The position numbers were made by a program, and so were the translations under genes. From Lactarius indigo (Eukaryota > Basidiomycota > Agaricomycetes > Russulales > Russulaceae), in assembly GCA_025766275.1 (NCBI GenBank), contig JAFKAC010000014.1, positions 186,001-250,000 on the forward strand: 64,000 nt of DNA, written 5' to 3'. The first letter of the stretch is position 1, and each line of letters starts with the position of its first letter. Below the pieces are notes generated by a model. The model was given only the letters and a program-made list of their open reading frames with translations. It made no database searches and was not told the DNA's origin. Positions 35,559 through 48,198 of the stretch are shown piece after piece.

Positions 35559-37390
35559 ATGTCTCTCACAAGCTCTGAAGACGATCATGAAGTCGATGAG
35601 GAGACACCACTCTTCCCAAACCAAGAAGCTCTACGTGACTTGAACCCTACTCAGACGCCGCTACCGATGGCCCAGATCTGCATCCTCCTCACAGCTTGGC
35701 TCGCCGAGTCTATCACAACCCATTCCATAAGTCCCTACCTCAACCAGGTATAGGTCGTAGTTGGACCTACATATTGGCGCTGAACACCTGCTCTCAGCTC
35801 GTGAGAGACCTCCCGAACGTCGGTGGTGATGCGCGGAAGGTTGGGTACTACACGGGAATTATAGTGTGTCTCACTTTCTCTAGCGAGTGGATATTAACTA
35901 AACTTCATGATAGGTGTCTCTTCATTACGCTGCTGAGGCTGCCACTTCATTCCAATGGAATCGCCTTTCCGACCACGTCGGACGCAAGCCTGTCCTTTTG
36001 TCCTGCCTCCTGGGCACAGCTCTTTCCATTCTCCTATTTGGTTTGTCCCACTCCTTCTTGGCACTTGCCTTAAGGTGCACCTCTCTATGCACATCCTTGG
36101 GAGCGATGTACACTAACCGATTGCGGATCCTAGCCGGTGCTTGCACGGCGCGGTGAAGGGACACATTGGTGCTGTGAAAAGTGTGATAGCTGAACTCACG
36201 GACGAGACGAACATCGCTCGAGGATTTTCAATATCACCTGTGGCTTGGTCACTCGGATATGTGATTGGGTTCGTTGTATCCTGCTTTCTCTCAATTTTGA
36301 GCTGACTCGCTAGATTCCGTTAGTCCTTTAATCGGTGGTGTCTTGTCACGGCCGCAAGATCGCTGGCCAGATACCTTCTCCCACCCTTTCTGGGCGGACT
36401 ACCCATATTTCCTGCCATGTCTGGTGGCCGCTGCTTTTACGTGCTTTTCATTCATCATTACGGCATTGTATTTGGAAGAGGTCTGTTTTTTCCTGTTTTT
36501 TGAAGAAGGTACGTAATGACGCCCCTAGACGATGGATTCGAGGCCCTCAGATAAACTCTCAAGGAAACTCCTACATGTAAATGGAAACTCTGACACCCGT
36601 CAAGGAGAAGCCAGCGCCGATAGTGCGGGTCTAGACATACCACCCAAGGAACCAGAGAAGCCGCTGCCACTGCGCTCCGTGCTCACGAAGCCAGTCGTCG
36701 TTACTATTATCAACCACGCGATGTTTGCGCTCCTCAACATGGTAGCTGTGACGTATATTCCGCTTGTGTGGTCGACACCGGTCGAATTTGGTGGGCTCAA
36801 CCTGAGTCCGGCATCCATCGGCCTGTGGTTGTCTTTGTATGGGGGCATGAATGGCATATTTCAATTCGTTTTCTTTTCACACCTCATCACACGCTTTGGC
36901 GCGCGGCGTGTCTTCATTTCCAGCATCGTCGGATGCGCCATCATCTACATAATCTTCCCTTTCGAAAACTTAGCCGTACGCGTTGCGGCTGGTGGAGGCT
37001 CAAACTGGGCCTTATGGCTGCTCGTCGTCCTGCAGCTGTCGTCGTTGTGCGTCTCCGAAATGGGATATTGTAAGTCCCTGCACCGAATAATTTAGTGCAC
37101 GCGGGTGCTCATGACGCACGTTGGGCCGGTCAGATACTATGTACTTATACATTTCATCTGCTGTTCCCAACAAACGGTCGCTGGGCACAGCGAATGGTCT
37201 TTCGCAGGTGGCGACCTCAATTCAAACCGCTGTTGGGCCAGCTGCCGCGGATTGGCTATTTGCATTTTCCCTGACGCACAACCTCCTGGGTGGAAACTTT
37301 GCGTACGCCGTGCTCATTGGTGTGGTGTGTATTGTGTTAGGTGTCTCCACGCAGCTTCCGAGGAACACATGGGCACATCGTAGGGAGTAG
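35559..37390 (+). CDS. MFS transporter, DHA1-like, copy 6 (group B)
   Basis: Exons 35559-35747, 35798-35863, 35914-36074, 36134-36268, 36324-36480, 36529-37069 and 37134-37390 give 501 residues, the longest copy. Exon 6 (541 nt) carries extra residues in the loop after FENLAVR (AAGGGSN). Group B marks are visible: N-tail MSLTSSEDDHEVDEETPLF, AQICILLTAWLAESI in helix 1, and KPLPLRSVLTKPVVVT at the start of helix 7. Motif A is RLSDHVGRKPVLL and motif C is GYVIGPLIGG. The gene is intact and opens the second half of the array directly after the GTPase gene. Confidence 0.9.
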
Positions 37391-38364
37391 CTTAGTTGTA
37401 CAAACACTGAAGGATATACAGCATTTACTACAGTAAATAAGTAAGTGACGATGGCGTCCCAAAGTTCCGAAGAACCCCTAACTAGCGGGCTAGACTTGGG
37501 TAAGACGCGCCGCGGTAGGCTACCGCACGCTATAAGGACGCTGAGGGGTCCAATGTGAGTTCGAAGGCAGAGAGGATCTAGTGCCTCCAAGAATGGGAAA
37601 GAGAAAGACTCGTCCATCGCGTGCTCTTGGTTGGGCCTGACCTCTGGAATAAGCACGCCAAGCAAAAGGGGCAACCGAGTTCTGTTATTATTCTGCACCA
37701 AGCAAAAGTCGTATTTAAGTACAAAATAGTCCGTGGCGGATTCGTTCCGCCGGAGGTCCGAGCGGCGGTGGCGTTCGCGCGTACCATGCTCGGCCTCGGG
37801 CACTTTCCGTTCTAGTATGCCCGAATTTTTGGACCCGCCCCATTGGGGCTTGTACATTTTTGATCCATATTCTTTCTCGCACGTTCCACAGCGTTCTATT
37901 ACTATATGTTTTGCAGATTTAGAAAGCTGCTTCAAGCAGCAATGATGTATGTTTACTATTACTATGATCTCAGTCTCTCGAATGTTCCCCGCGCGTACCC
38001 ATTCCCGTCTAAAGGACGGTTTGCAGCCACGAATGGGAAGCAAGCGCGACTGTCTCGTGCTTTGGTATCGTGCCTGTTGGTCTGTGCGTCTGCCCGAATT
38101 ACTGTACAACTCCCCGAGTATCTTACTCATTCTTTTGAAAAAAGATTCGATATTATTGTACTTGTACTTATAAAAGCGGCTCAAAAAGAGCCCAGAAATG
38201 TAACGAAGCCTTGTCTTGACTCGTCTACTCCCCATCTGCCTCCAACGCGAATACCTTCACTCGCGCTCGTACCCCCTTTTTAATTTGCTACTCTCGCGGT
38301 CACCCACACGTGACCGCCCCCTTTACCCCGGCATCACCCTTAACCTTACCAATCTGGTACTTAT
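37391..38364. other. Spacer after MFS copy 6
   Basis: No supported gene. A 337-codon minus-strand open frame covers much of it but runs into the antisense of MFS exon 7 and shows no recognisable domain, so it was not called. The composition changes towards 38.3 kb, where an inverted-repeat element begins. Confidence 0.5.
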
Positions 38365-39077
38365 ACTATCCCCTCACCTAACCTCGGCGGGGCGCTAATT
38401 GGGTTCCCAAGGTCGGCGGTCACATTAGGTCACATGTGACGTTCAAACACCGCTCTGGTGTCCCAAAGTCGTCACCTTGGTCGTCATCCAAAGTCGTCGG
38501 TGTGTTGACACCGATGGATGAGTATCTACCTTGAAGTGAAACCATTTGCATTATGATGACAGCTCCGGAGTTTTTTGGAACTGGGAAACTGTTATAGATA
38601 GTAATATGGTTCTCGTCCTCTCCTTGGTCCTCTCTTTTGCCCTTGTTGCTACCCCAATAGACTTGTATATACCATCTGCAATATCCTTGACTGCTGCCCA
38701 TGCGCCTTACTCAAAATCACAGTCTGTGGAGGCAAGTAATTTCCAAGGACTTGCCGTCCAGGACTCTGCCGAGCTTCGGCGTGTCAATGCCACCTGAATG
38801 CCTGTTGGAACTCCGACATGGCATCCCCCCGGCAGGTGACAGATAGGGTGACAATACCAAATTTGGTAGTCAAACACTGATAACAGTCGATATCCAGCAT
38901 CCCAAGTGTTTCTGCTATTTTTTTTTATCAGATCATCCATTATATGTATTCGCAGAGTAGATATCCTCTTTTATTTGACAATATATGTGAAAATGCGGGC
39001 TACAGAAACATCTGCCAAAGTTGAGGTGCATTGGTCAGCCAAATTAGCGCCCCGCCGAGGTTAGGTGAGGGGATAGT
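38365..39077. mobile_element. Foldback/MITE-like element with perfect 36-bp inverted repeats
   Basis: 38365-38400 (starting ACTATCCCCTCACCTAACCT) is the exact reverse complement of 39042-39077. The weaker match continues outward (AACCTTACC... against ...GGAAAGGTT). The 641 bases between have no transposase and only short open frames. Perfect identity over 36 bp suggests a young insertion or an ongoing constraint. Whether the repeats are the termini of the element or internal to a longer one is unclear. Confidence 0.7.
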
Positions 39078-39788
39078 AAGGGGGAAAGGAAAGGTTGCAT
39101 AAGTGAACTGAGACAAAAGAACACGGACCAAAGCTGCATGGCCGAGGCGACCAAAATTACAAAATTGGATGGTTTCAGGCTCAGTCGCTCAGCCGAAAGG
39201 CTGACCTTACAACCCCATTCACACCACGTGGCGCCTTGCGTAGCGCGCCGTTAAATAATACCCATGTACCATACTTGCTTAGATAGCTTGTGACTGCATA
39301 CACAGCGGAATGCAGTATAAGTAGATGCGGACAAGGACGCGGAAACAAATTGAAAATGACCTGCGTCCTAGAAGACGTAGGAGAAAAAAAAAACTCATTT
39401 CACGATGCATCTGGCTTGGGAGTACAGTACACAGACAGACGGTCTACAAGCCATTGATATCAGTTTGATATCGCATTGATGCCAGCGGATGGTGGCCGGA
39501 CTCGCCCGCCTTACTCAACCGACGTCAGCGAGGAAAGGGGGATTTGTGGTCCCGTTGTCATGGTAAGGGGAGCGAACATTATACAGGCGCTTCCAACCGT
39601 GCCGTATTTCTGACGTAATTGACTCTAGATGGCAAGCTAGATGGTGTACAAAAATACCTCCGGGGCTGTACCCAATGTGGTGATGATTCTATTGGCCCCC
39701 CCTACGTCCGCCAGCGGTAATGAAGAGGTTCCAGCGGCTATTAGCTCTGGACACGATAGCACCTCGTTTCAACCCAGTACCGTGATCC
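39078..39788. other. Spacer before MFS copy 7
   Basis: No gene. The last 100 bases include TTCCAGCGGCTATTAGCTC.GGAC, which matches the promoter of copy 9 (TTCCAGCGGCTATATCCC), and so belong to the group B repeat unit. Confidence 0.5.
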
Positions 39789-41618
39789 ATGTCTCTCACG
39801 AGGCTCGAGGACGACCATGAACTCGATGAGGAGGCACCCTTCCTCCCAGACCAAGAACTTGAAGTTCGAGCTGACTTGAATTCAACTCCGACGCCAGTAC
39901 CAAGGGTCCAGATCTGCATCCTCCTCACGGCCTGGCTCGCTGAGTCCGTCCTCACCAACTCCATAAGTCCTTACCTCAACCAGGTACAGTACACTTTTAG
40001 CTCTGCCTCTCAGTGCTGAACTCCTACATTCAGCTAGTGAGAGAGCTTCCGGAAGTCGGTGGTGATGCGCGGAAGGTTGGGTACTACACGGGGATAATAG
40101 TGCGTCTTGCTTTTCTGAGTTTTCTCTAAAAGAGCGAATATGGACCAAACTTCATGATAGGTGGCTCTTCATTACGCGACCGATGCTGCCACCTCGTTCC
40201 CGTGGAATCGCTTGTCCGACCACGTCGGACGCAAGCCTGTTCTTTTGTGCTGCCTTGCGGGCACAACTCTTTCCGTTCTCTTGTTTGGTTTGTCCCGTTC
40301 CTTCTGGACGCTTATTTTGAGGTGCTTGTCTGTCTATGCCCACCCTCAGGAGTGATGTCTGCTGACTATTCGGGGATCACAGCCGGTGCTTGCATGGCGC
40401 AATGAAGGGACACATTGGCACCGTAAAAAGTGTGATAGCAGAACTAACAGATAAGACGAATGCTGCCCGGGCGTTTTCAATGCCACCGGTGGCTTGGTCA
40501 CTTGGATATGTGATTGGGTTCGTCGTTTTGTCCTACTTCCTCTCGAATTTGAGCTGACCTTCCGGATTCCTTAGTCCCTTGATCGGCGGTGTCTTGTCAC
40601 GGCCGCAAGATCGTTGGCCACATATATTCTCTCACCCTTTCTGGGCAGACTACCCATACTTCCTGCCATGTCTCGTAGCTGCTACTTTTACCTGCTTTTC
40701 ATGTGTCATTATGGCATTGTATTTGGATGAGGTTTGTCCTTTCCCGCTAAATGAAAAGGGCTATACATTGACGTCTCCCAGACCTTGAATTCGAAGCCCT
40801 CAGAGAGCCTCCAGCTTGCAAGAATTAACTCTGGTGTTCCTCAGGAAGAAGCGGACGATAGCCCGGATCTAGATATACCACCAAATGAATCGGAAAAACC
40901 CCTACCGCTACGTTCTGTGCTCACGAAGCCAGTCATCATTACTGTTGCCAATTACGCGATGCTTGCACTTCTCGACGCTATGGTGGGGGCGTACGTTCCA
41001 CTCGTATGGTCAACGCCGGTCGAGTATGGTGGGCTCAGCCTGAATCCGGCATCCATTGGCTCGTGGTTATCCTTGTACGGGGTCATGGATGGGATCTTTC
41101 AATTCACTTTCTTTTCGCGCTTCATCAGCCGTTTTGGCTTGCGGCGTGTCTTCATTTCGAGTATCGTCTCTTGTGCAGTGATCTATGCTATCTTCCCCTT
41201 CGAAAACTTAGCCGCGGTGGCTGGCGGTGGTTCAAATCTTGTCGTATGGTTGCTCATAATCTTGCAGCTGTCGTTATTGTGCATTTTCGATATGGCCTAC
41301 GGTAAGTTTTTAACCTTGCCTCGCGTAGATACTTACTCATGACGCACGTGGGGTCACGCAGGCACAATGTACTTGTATGTTTCATCTGCAATTACCAACA
41401 AACGGTCGCTCGGCGCGGCGTTCGGTCTTTCGCAGGTGGCGACCTCGGTCCAGTACGCTCTTGGACCAGCTGTTGCGGACTGGCTATTTGCGTTCTCCCT
41501 GACGCATAATGTCCTGGGCGGAAACTTTTCGTACATCGTGCTTGTTGGCGTGGCGTGTATTGGGTTGGGGGTTTCCTCGCAGCTTCCTAGGAACACATGG
41601 GTGCATTGTAAGACATAG
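39789..41618 (+). CDS. MFS transporter, DHA1-like, copy 7 (group B)
   Basis: Exons 39789-39983, 40034-40099, 40161-40321, 40383-40517, 40575-40731, 40782-41301 and 41362-41618 give 496 residues. The helix 4-5 loop reads ELTDKTNAARAFS, with Lys for the usual Glu and Ala for the usual Gly. Exon 3 has ATDAATSFPWNRLSDHVGRK. Exon 5 ends LDEV rather than LEEV. Motif C (GYVIGPLIGG) is intact. The 3' flank shares words with those of copies 8 and 12 (CTGACT.TG, then GTCGATACAGTTCA). Confidence 0.9.
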
Positions 41619-43028
41619 CTTAATGATACCAGATAGATTGAGCATCAATTGATATACTGCATATTTGTTGCTGATCGTGATGACCATCTGAGTCACCCCT
41701 ACTGCGTGTGGCAATGATCGTCCGGCGACTATTGCCACGCGTGGAAGGGATGTGCTACGGCCTGACTCTGCTCGTGTGAGTCGAGAGACGTTCGTCTACA
41801 TCGAGTCGATACAGTTCAAGTTGAAAGGATGTCAAAAAGCTACAACACTCATCGTCCCCTACTAATCTAGACTTTTCGTCACTTCTTAGATTATGTGTTG
41901 GGTCTATGACCGACATCCTCTGGCCAGGTCTGGTCTGTCTAACGTCGTATTGCGGTGCGCATCGGAATATACCCGTTATCATATACGCAGGCGAACTTCA
42001 TAATTGTCGTAGATACATAGAGTCGTGCCACATAGGGTAATCGGCCCCAAGACGCACGTAAATGGATATAAAAAAAAAAAAGCCCGTTATCATAGTGTTC
42101 CCCTCCTTGTAGTGCCCATGATGGCAGGTAATATCAAGGGTAACCGGTAATATGTGAAGACGTACGGTTACAGGAAAAGCATCATAGTACAGGTTCGCGA
42201 CTGGCCCTCTGTTCCACACACTGGCCGTATCCCCACCGCTCACGCGTCTGAATCATCCTGTTCCCCACAAAGGGGGGCGGGAAGAGGGTGGTATCAAGGG
42301 TGGTATGGTATGCACCCTGCCCCCTCCCACGCACGATATATAAATATACTAGCCTGGAGACACGTTGTTGCTTTGTATTGCCTTCATCATATTTGTATTT
42401 TACTTTCACTTTTATTGTTGTATGTACAGTATTTTGTGGAAACCGGAGTTTGTCAAGTTGAATGTCGGATGGACGGGTCAAGATACCTGTGCCTTGGTGA
42501 ATTGAGAAGCAGTCGGACCGGACCGGACCGGACCATAGGATTCGGCAATCGAGACTCGCCTCAGGCCGCGGTGCACGCATACAGGGCACTCCCTTCACGC
42601 ATACATAGACACACACCAACATTCACAACCTACCACATAAACATTACGGGATTCCAGTCATCAGGACATTTAAATAAAGGTCTTTTAGTGGGTAGGAAAG
42701 CACAGGAACACCCCGAGACCTGAATCTCACTGCCCCGGGTCACCGGTCACCGGTCACCGTAGGGCGTGCGTATAGGCAAGCACTTTTCACCTTCCCTTCG
42801 AGTCTTGCAGCTCATACCAGCGCTTTACGTAGATAGAGTTGTCAGGAAATCTAGTTACCGACTCCGGCTATGTAATAAACCGCATGTCCAAAAAAAGCCT
42901 CCCAATATGGCGATGACAGTCCCCAAGGCAAGTCAGCCGATTGGCCCCAGCACCTATAACCCTGGGCTGTCCCCGAGTTGTCACATAGACTCGGACAGTT
43001 AAAATAAGTCTTTTCAAGCACCCGGTCA
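41619..43028. other. Spacer between MFS copies 7 and 8
   Basis: No supported gene. 41750-42000 is a degraded copy of the group B 3' flank. An A run lies at 42068-42081 and a GGACC tandem at 42514-42534. Open frames on both strands at 42154-42723 lack any recognisable product. Confidence 0.5.
42514..42534 (+). repeat. Short CGGAC tandem repeat
   Basis: Four consecutive CGGAC units. Similar GACCGGACCGG words occur in the dispersed repeat block near 11.69 and 56.18 kb. Confidence 0.7.
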
Positions 43029-44821
43029 ATGTCTCTCACGAGGTTTGAAGACAACCATGAAATCGATGAAGAAACACCTTTCCTCCCAAACCAACAGAAT
43101 ACGACTCGAACGCCACTGCCAATTGCCCAGATCTCCATTCTCCTCACAGCATGGCTCGCAGAGTCTGTCACATCCCAGTCAATAAGTCCCTACCTCAACC
43201 AGGTTCAGTACGCTCTTGGCTCTGCCTCTCGTTGCTGAACACTATTATCAGCTCGTGAGGGAGCTCCCGGATGTCGCTGGTGATGTACGGAAAGTTGGGT
43301 ACTATACGGGGATAATAGTACGTCTTACTGTCTCTGAAAGAGCAGATGTAGACCAAACATCTTGACAGGTATCTCTTCATTTTGCGGCCGAGGCTGCCAC
43401 TTCATTCCAATGGAATCGCCTGTCCGACCACATCGGACGCAAGCCTGTTCTTTTGTCCAGCCTCCTGGGCACAGCTCTTTCCATTCTCCTGTTTGGTCTG
43501 TCCCATTCCTTCTGGGCGCTTGTCTTAAGGTGATTTCTCTATGCACGTCCTTAGGAGCGATATCCAACTGACTGGCTTGGGGACCACAGCCGGTGCTTGC
43601 ATGGCGCAATGAAGGGACACATTAGTGCCGTGAAAAGTGTGATAGCGGAACTCACGGACGAGACGAATGTCGCCCGAGGATTTTCAATGCCGCCTGTGGC
43701 TTGGTCACTCGGATATGTGATTGGGTTCGTCGTGTTGTCCTGCTTTCTCTCGATTTTTAGCTGACTTCTCTGTTCCTTCAGTCCCTTGGTCGGCGGTGTC
43801 TTGTCACGGCCGCAAGATCGCTGGCCACATATCTTCTCCCACCCTTTCTGGGCGGACCATCCATACTTTCTGCCATGTCTCGTAGCCGCTACTTTCACAT
43901 GCTTTTCAATTATTGCTACGGCATTGTATCTGGAAGAGGTTTGTTCTTTCCTACTCTTTGAAGAGGGTTGTGCAATGACATCTCCCAGACGCTGAATTCG
44001 AGGTCCTCAGAGCGACTCCAGCTTCCCAGACCTAACTCTGATACTCCTTCGGGAGTAGCCGGCAATAGTCCGATAGTGGACATGCCACGCAATGAACCAG
44101 AAATGCCACTTCCATTACGCTCTGTGCTCACGAAGCCAGTCGTCGTTACTGTTGCCAATATGGCGATGCTCGCTCTACTCAACGCTGTAGTGGAATCGTA
44201 CATTCCACTCGTGTGGTCGACGCCAGTCGAGTATGGTGGACTCAACCTGAGCCCAGCATCCATCGGCTTATGGCAATCTTTGTACGGGGGTATGAACGGC
44301 ATTTTTCAGTTCATTTTCTTCTCGCATTTCGTCAGCCATTTTGGCCTGCGGCGTGTATTTGTTTTCAGCATCATCTCGTGCGCGGTGGTCTATTCTATCC
44401 TCCCTTTCGAAAACTTAGCCGTGGTGGTTGGCGGTGGCCCAAATCCGGTTGTATGGCTGCTCATAATTTTGCAGCTGTCGTCGCTATGCATTTTTGATAT
44501 GGGATACGGTTGGTTTTTCTTTTCCCCTTGGCCCCCACGGATACTCACGACACAAATGGGACAGGGGCGATGTACATGTACACTTCGTCCGCCGCTCCCA
44601 ACAAACGGTCTCTTGGGGCGGCATACGGTCTCACGCAGGTGGCGACTTCGGTTCAGAACGCCGTTGGGCCAGCTTCTGCGGACTGGCTATTTGCGTTCTC
44701 CCTGACGCATAACGTGCTCGGCGGAAAATTTGCGTATGTTGTGCTTCTTGGTGTGGTGGGCGTTGCGTTGGGGGTCTCCACGCAACTTCCAAGGAATACT
44801 TGGATACATCGTAAGGAGTAG
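43029..44821 (+). CDS. MFS transporter, DHA1-like, copy 8 (group B)
   Basis: Exons 43029-43202, 43252-43317, 43369-43529, 43590-43724, 43782-43938, 43989-44508 and 44565-44821 give 489 residues. Exon 1 (174 nt) is the shortest, since the acidic N-tail lost several residues after FLPNQQ. Helix 8 region reads LWQSLYGGMNG, with Gln where other copies have Leu or Met. The last intron uses donor GTTGGT instead of GTAAGT, as in copy 9. Motif A (RLSDHIGRKPVLL) and motif C (GYVIGPLVGG) are kept. A P450 remnant follows at about 45.1 kb. Confidence 0.9.
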
Positions 44822-45099
44822 GTAGCTGAGAAGAGCCAGATGGGGGATCAGTTAGTATGTTGTAGAATTCGTCAAAGACTGTAATGGCTCCCCGAAGAAT
44901 ATTTCTACGTGTAGAGGCGATGCGCTACGATCTGACTTTGTGAAGTTAAAGTTCATCTCACGTCGAGTCAAGTCGATACAGTTCAGAATGTATCGATGTA
45001 TGGGAGAGTACATATATGATTAATGTCCTCTGCCCTTCTTAGCTCCTTGACCGCGGTGCGCATGAGAAGGTCATTATGGCGTACCTTCCATGTAATCGG

Positions 45100-45310
45100 C
45101 TGCGGTCAGAGGGCGACCTACACTCGCGGTCCTACGCACGATATCCTCCATCGGCAGGCCAGCCCAAACTCGAACACGCGCCAATATGAAGTAAAGGTGC
45201 CACAGAATAATTGTGAATCCTCACGATCGGGTGGGACACGAATCACCCGTGACATTAGAAGCGATGTGCATCAGCCATGAATGTCAAGTGGCCACGCCTG
45301 CACGACAACA
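45100..45310 (-). pseudogene. Degraded 3' fragment of a cytochrome P450
   Basis: The plus strand reads GCGGTCCTACGCACGATATC, then CTCC..CGGCAGGCCAGC and CTCGAACACGCGCCAA. This matches 58944-59010, the antisense of the last exon of the intact P450 (EFELALPAED region). Further on GAAGCGATGTGCATCAGCC and ATGAATGTCAAGTGGCCA match 59094-59145, the heme-binding exon, with about 15 bases missing. The reading frame is lost. It sits behind MFS copy 8 in the same relative position and orientation as the intact P450 behind copy 12. Confidence 0.75.
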
Positions 45311-46091
45311 TCAGTGCTACTATCACTCTGGTCTGGCAGAGTCGGTCAAGTTAGGCGATCCGAGCTCGAGTCTAGCACCCTTAAGCGGCTTCGGATGCGA
45401 GGATGATCTTTTCCATTTTCCGCATATCGTTGGACGCCATGGTGCGTTTTTGTTCCCCTCCTCCCGCTGTGTGAATGTACGGTACAGTGGCAGGCACAGC
45501 GCAAGCCATCTATAGGGGTAAACGTATACGTGAGTGATCGGAGTATAGTCTGCATAAATTAGGTCTAAGTATAACGATAACTATCGTACAGCACAGTTGT
45601 AGGACCACACACAGGGAGGATTTGCCTTGCGCCACGTTGGGGGTCACCCTCGGTCGACGAAGGGCCTGGGGCATGTGACCGCCTACCGCGGTGCGTCTGT
45701 CCTTAATCTCTTTTGTCGTTTGAGGACATTGAGGCACGCATAGACGGTCGGGGGTTTAGTAACGGTTCAGTTCCTCACCAGCTTCATCATCCGTCATTGG
45801 CCTATCATGCTTGCTTATGTAATACTGAATGCGGCAACTACCGTTTGAGGTATTGAATTTCAAATTCGCTGATGCGCAGCGCGGTTATGAAAACGCTTCA
45901 TGACCGACATGGCCGGTCTGACTATCCAGAACAAAGCTAGAGCGCCCACGACGCTGCGCCAGATGCGGCGATGACAGTCCAAGTGATACCAAGACAAGTT
46001 CCCGGAAAACCTTTTGTCTCATGGCTGGCGAATTCTCGTGTGACGCTTCTCTCCCTTACTTCCGCCGGCGGGAGAGCGCACAAACCCATCA

Positions 46092-46099
46092 GTGGCGGA
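46092..46099 (+). promoter_or_regulatory. GTGGCGGA box upstream of MFS copy 9
   Basis: Context AACCCATCAGTGGCGGAGCA, 68 bases before the ATG; see the copy 6 box. Confidence 0.4.
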
Positions 46100-46166
46100 G
46101 CAGTTCCAGCGGCTATATCCCTTAGACACCGATACTCATCGTCTCCAGGACCTGATCCCATAGTTA

Positions 46167-47986
46167 ATGTCTCTCGCGACGTTTGAAGACAACCACGAGA
46201 TCAATGAGGAGACACCGTTCCTCCCAAACTTGAACCAAGAAGCTTTACCTGACTCGAATACGACTGGAACGCCACTGCCAATTGCACAAATATCAGTCCT
46301 CCTCACAGCCTGGCTCGCAGAGTCTGTAACAACTCAGTCAATAAGTCCTTACCTCAACCAGGTTCAGTACGCTCTCAGCTCTGCCTCTCGGTGCTGAACA
46401 CTGCTACCAGCTCGTAAGAGAGCTTCCGGATGTCGGTGGTGATGCAAGGAAAGTTGGGTACTACACGGGGATAATAGTGCGTCTTCCTTTCTCGCTCTAA
46501 AATATTGTGGGCCGGGACTAAACTGCCCGACAGGTGTCTTTTCATTATGCGGCCGAGGCTGCAACCTCATTCCCGTGGAATCGATTGTCCGACCACATCG
46601 GACGCAAGCCTGTCCTCTTGTCCTGTCTTTTAGGCACAGCTCTTTCCATTCTCCTGTTTGGTCTGTCCCATTCCTTTTGGGCGCTAGTATTAAGGTGCTT
46701 CTCTATGCACACCCTCAAGGGCGATGCCCACTGACTGACTTGAGGATCACAGCCGGTGCTTACACGGCGCAATGAAAGGACACATTAGTGCCGTGAAAAG
46801 TGTGATAGCGGAACTCACGGACGAGACGAATGCCGCCCGTGGGTTTTCGATGCCACCAGTGGTTTGGTCACTCGGATATGTGATTGGGTTCGTCGTATTG
46901 TCCTGCTTTCTCTCGATTTCTAGCTGACTTCCCGATTCCTTCAGTCCCTTGGTCGGCGGTGTCTTGTCACGGCCGCAAGATCGCTGGCCACATATCTTCT
47001 CCCACCCTTTCTGGGCGGATCATCCATACTTTCTGCCTTGTCTCGTAGCCGCTACTTTTACCTGCTCTTCGTTTATCATCACCGGACTGTATTTAGAAGA
47101 GGTTTGTCCCTTTCTTCTCTTTGAAGGACGTTATGCAATGACAATGACTTCCCCCAGACGTTGAATTCGCGGTCCTCAGAGAAACTCCAGCCTTCAAGAC
47201 CCGGCTCTGATACTCAGGGAGAAGCCAACGATAGTCCAGGCCTTGATATGTCACCAAATGAATCGCAGAAGCCACTGCCGCTCCGTTCTTTGCTCACGAA
47301 ACCAGTCATCATTACTGTTGCCAATTACGCGATGCTCGCGCTTATCGACGCTATGACATCGGCATACATTCCACTCGTGTGGTCAACACCGGTCGAGTAT
47401 GGTGGACTCAACTTGAGCCCAGCGTCCATCGGCTTGTGGTTGTCTTTGTACGGGATCATGGATGGTATATTTCAATTCATTTTCTTCTCGCATTTCGTCA
47501 ACCGTTTCGGACTTCGGCGTGTCTTCATTTTCAGCCTCGTCTCGTGCGCCGTGGTCAATGTTATCTTCCCTTTCGAAAACTTAGCCGTAGTGGTTGGCAG
47601 TGGCCCAAATCCAGTTGTGTGGCTACTCATAATTTTGCAGCTCTCGTCGTTTTGCATTTTCGATATGGGATTCGGTTGGTTTTTCTTTTCCCTTCCCCTA
47701 CATAGATACTCACAACACACGTTGTGCAGGTGCAATATACATGTACACTGCATCAGCTGCCCCCAACAAACGGTCGCTCGGCGCTGCGTACGGTCTTACG
47801 CAGGTGGCGACGTCGGTTCAGAACGCCGTTGGGCCAGCTTCTGCAGACTGGTTATTTGCGTTCTCCCTAACGCATAACATCCTCGGCGGAAATTTTGCTT
47901 ATGTCGTGCTTCTGGGAGTTGTGGGCGTTGCGTTGGGGGTTTCCATGCAACTTCCAAAAAATACTTGGGCCCATCGTAATGACTAG
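46167..47986 (+). CDS. MFS transporter, DHA1-like, copy 9 (group B)
   Basis: Exons 46167-46361, 46411-46476, 46534-46694, 46753-46887, 46945-47101, 47158-47674 and 47730-47986 give 495 residues. By eye it is the closest relative of copy 8: the same helix 1 (AESVTTQSISPYLNQ), the same FGWFFF-type donor region after exon 6 and the same C-terminal half (TQVATSVQNAVGPASADW). Motif A (RLSDHIGRKPVLL) and motif C (GYVIGPLVGG) are present. Exon 6 is 517 nt. The gene is intact, and a P450 remnant also follows it. Confidence 0.9.
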
Positions 47987-48198
47987 GTTACTGAGATGTA
48001 CCAGATAGATTGAGAGAGAGGTGATGTGTCGTCCGTTTTGTCGCAGACTTTGATGACTATTCGACAATTATTTACGCGTGTAGGGGCTCCTAACGTCGCA
48101 TCACGGTGCGCCTCAGAAGGTTATTATAGCATGCTCCTCCGTTTCATACCCACTCCGGAACGTAATATGTGAGGATGAAAGTACGATTGAGAGAATCC

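Larger units (their letters stand above)
44822..46166. other. Spacer between MFS copies 8 and 9, holding a P450 remnant
   Basis: Apart from the P450 remnant at 45100-45310, no gene is seen. 45580-45720 (AGGGAGGATTTGCCT, CTACCGCGG.GCGTCT) recurs behind copies 9, 10 and 11 in decayed form, so this is the fullest copy of the group B spacer. Confidence 0.6.

Noticed and set aside
37222..38235. 337-codon open frame on the minus strand
   Set aside because: Its last part is the antisense of MFS copy 6 exon 7, and similar antisense frames occur behind every copy. The rest shows no domain, and its composition does not look protein-like.
42154..42723. 189-codon plus-strand frame between MFS copies 7 and 8
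   Set aside because: Low-complexity, with no recognisable domain, and it includes the CGGAC tandem. It also has an equally long opposite-strand frame.
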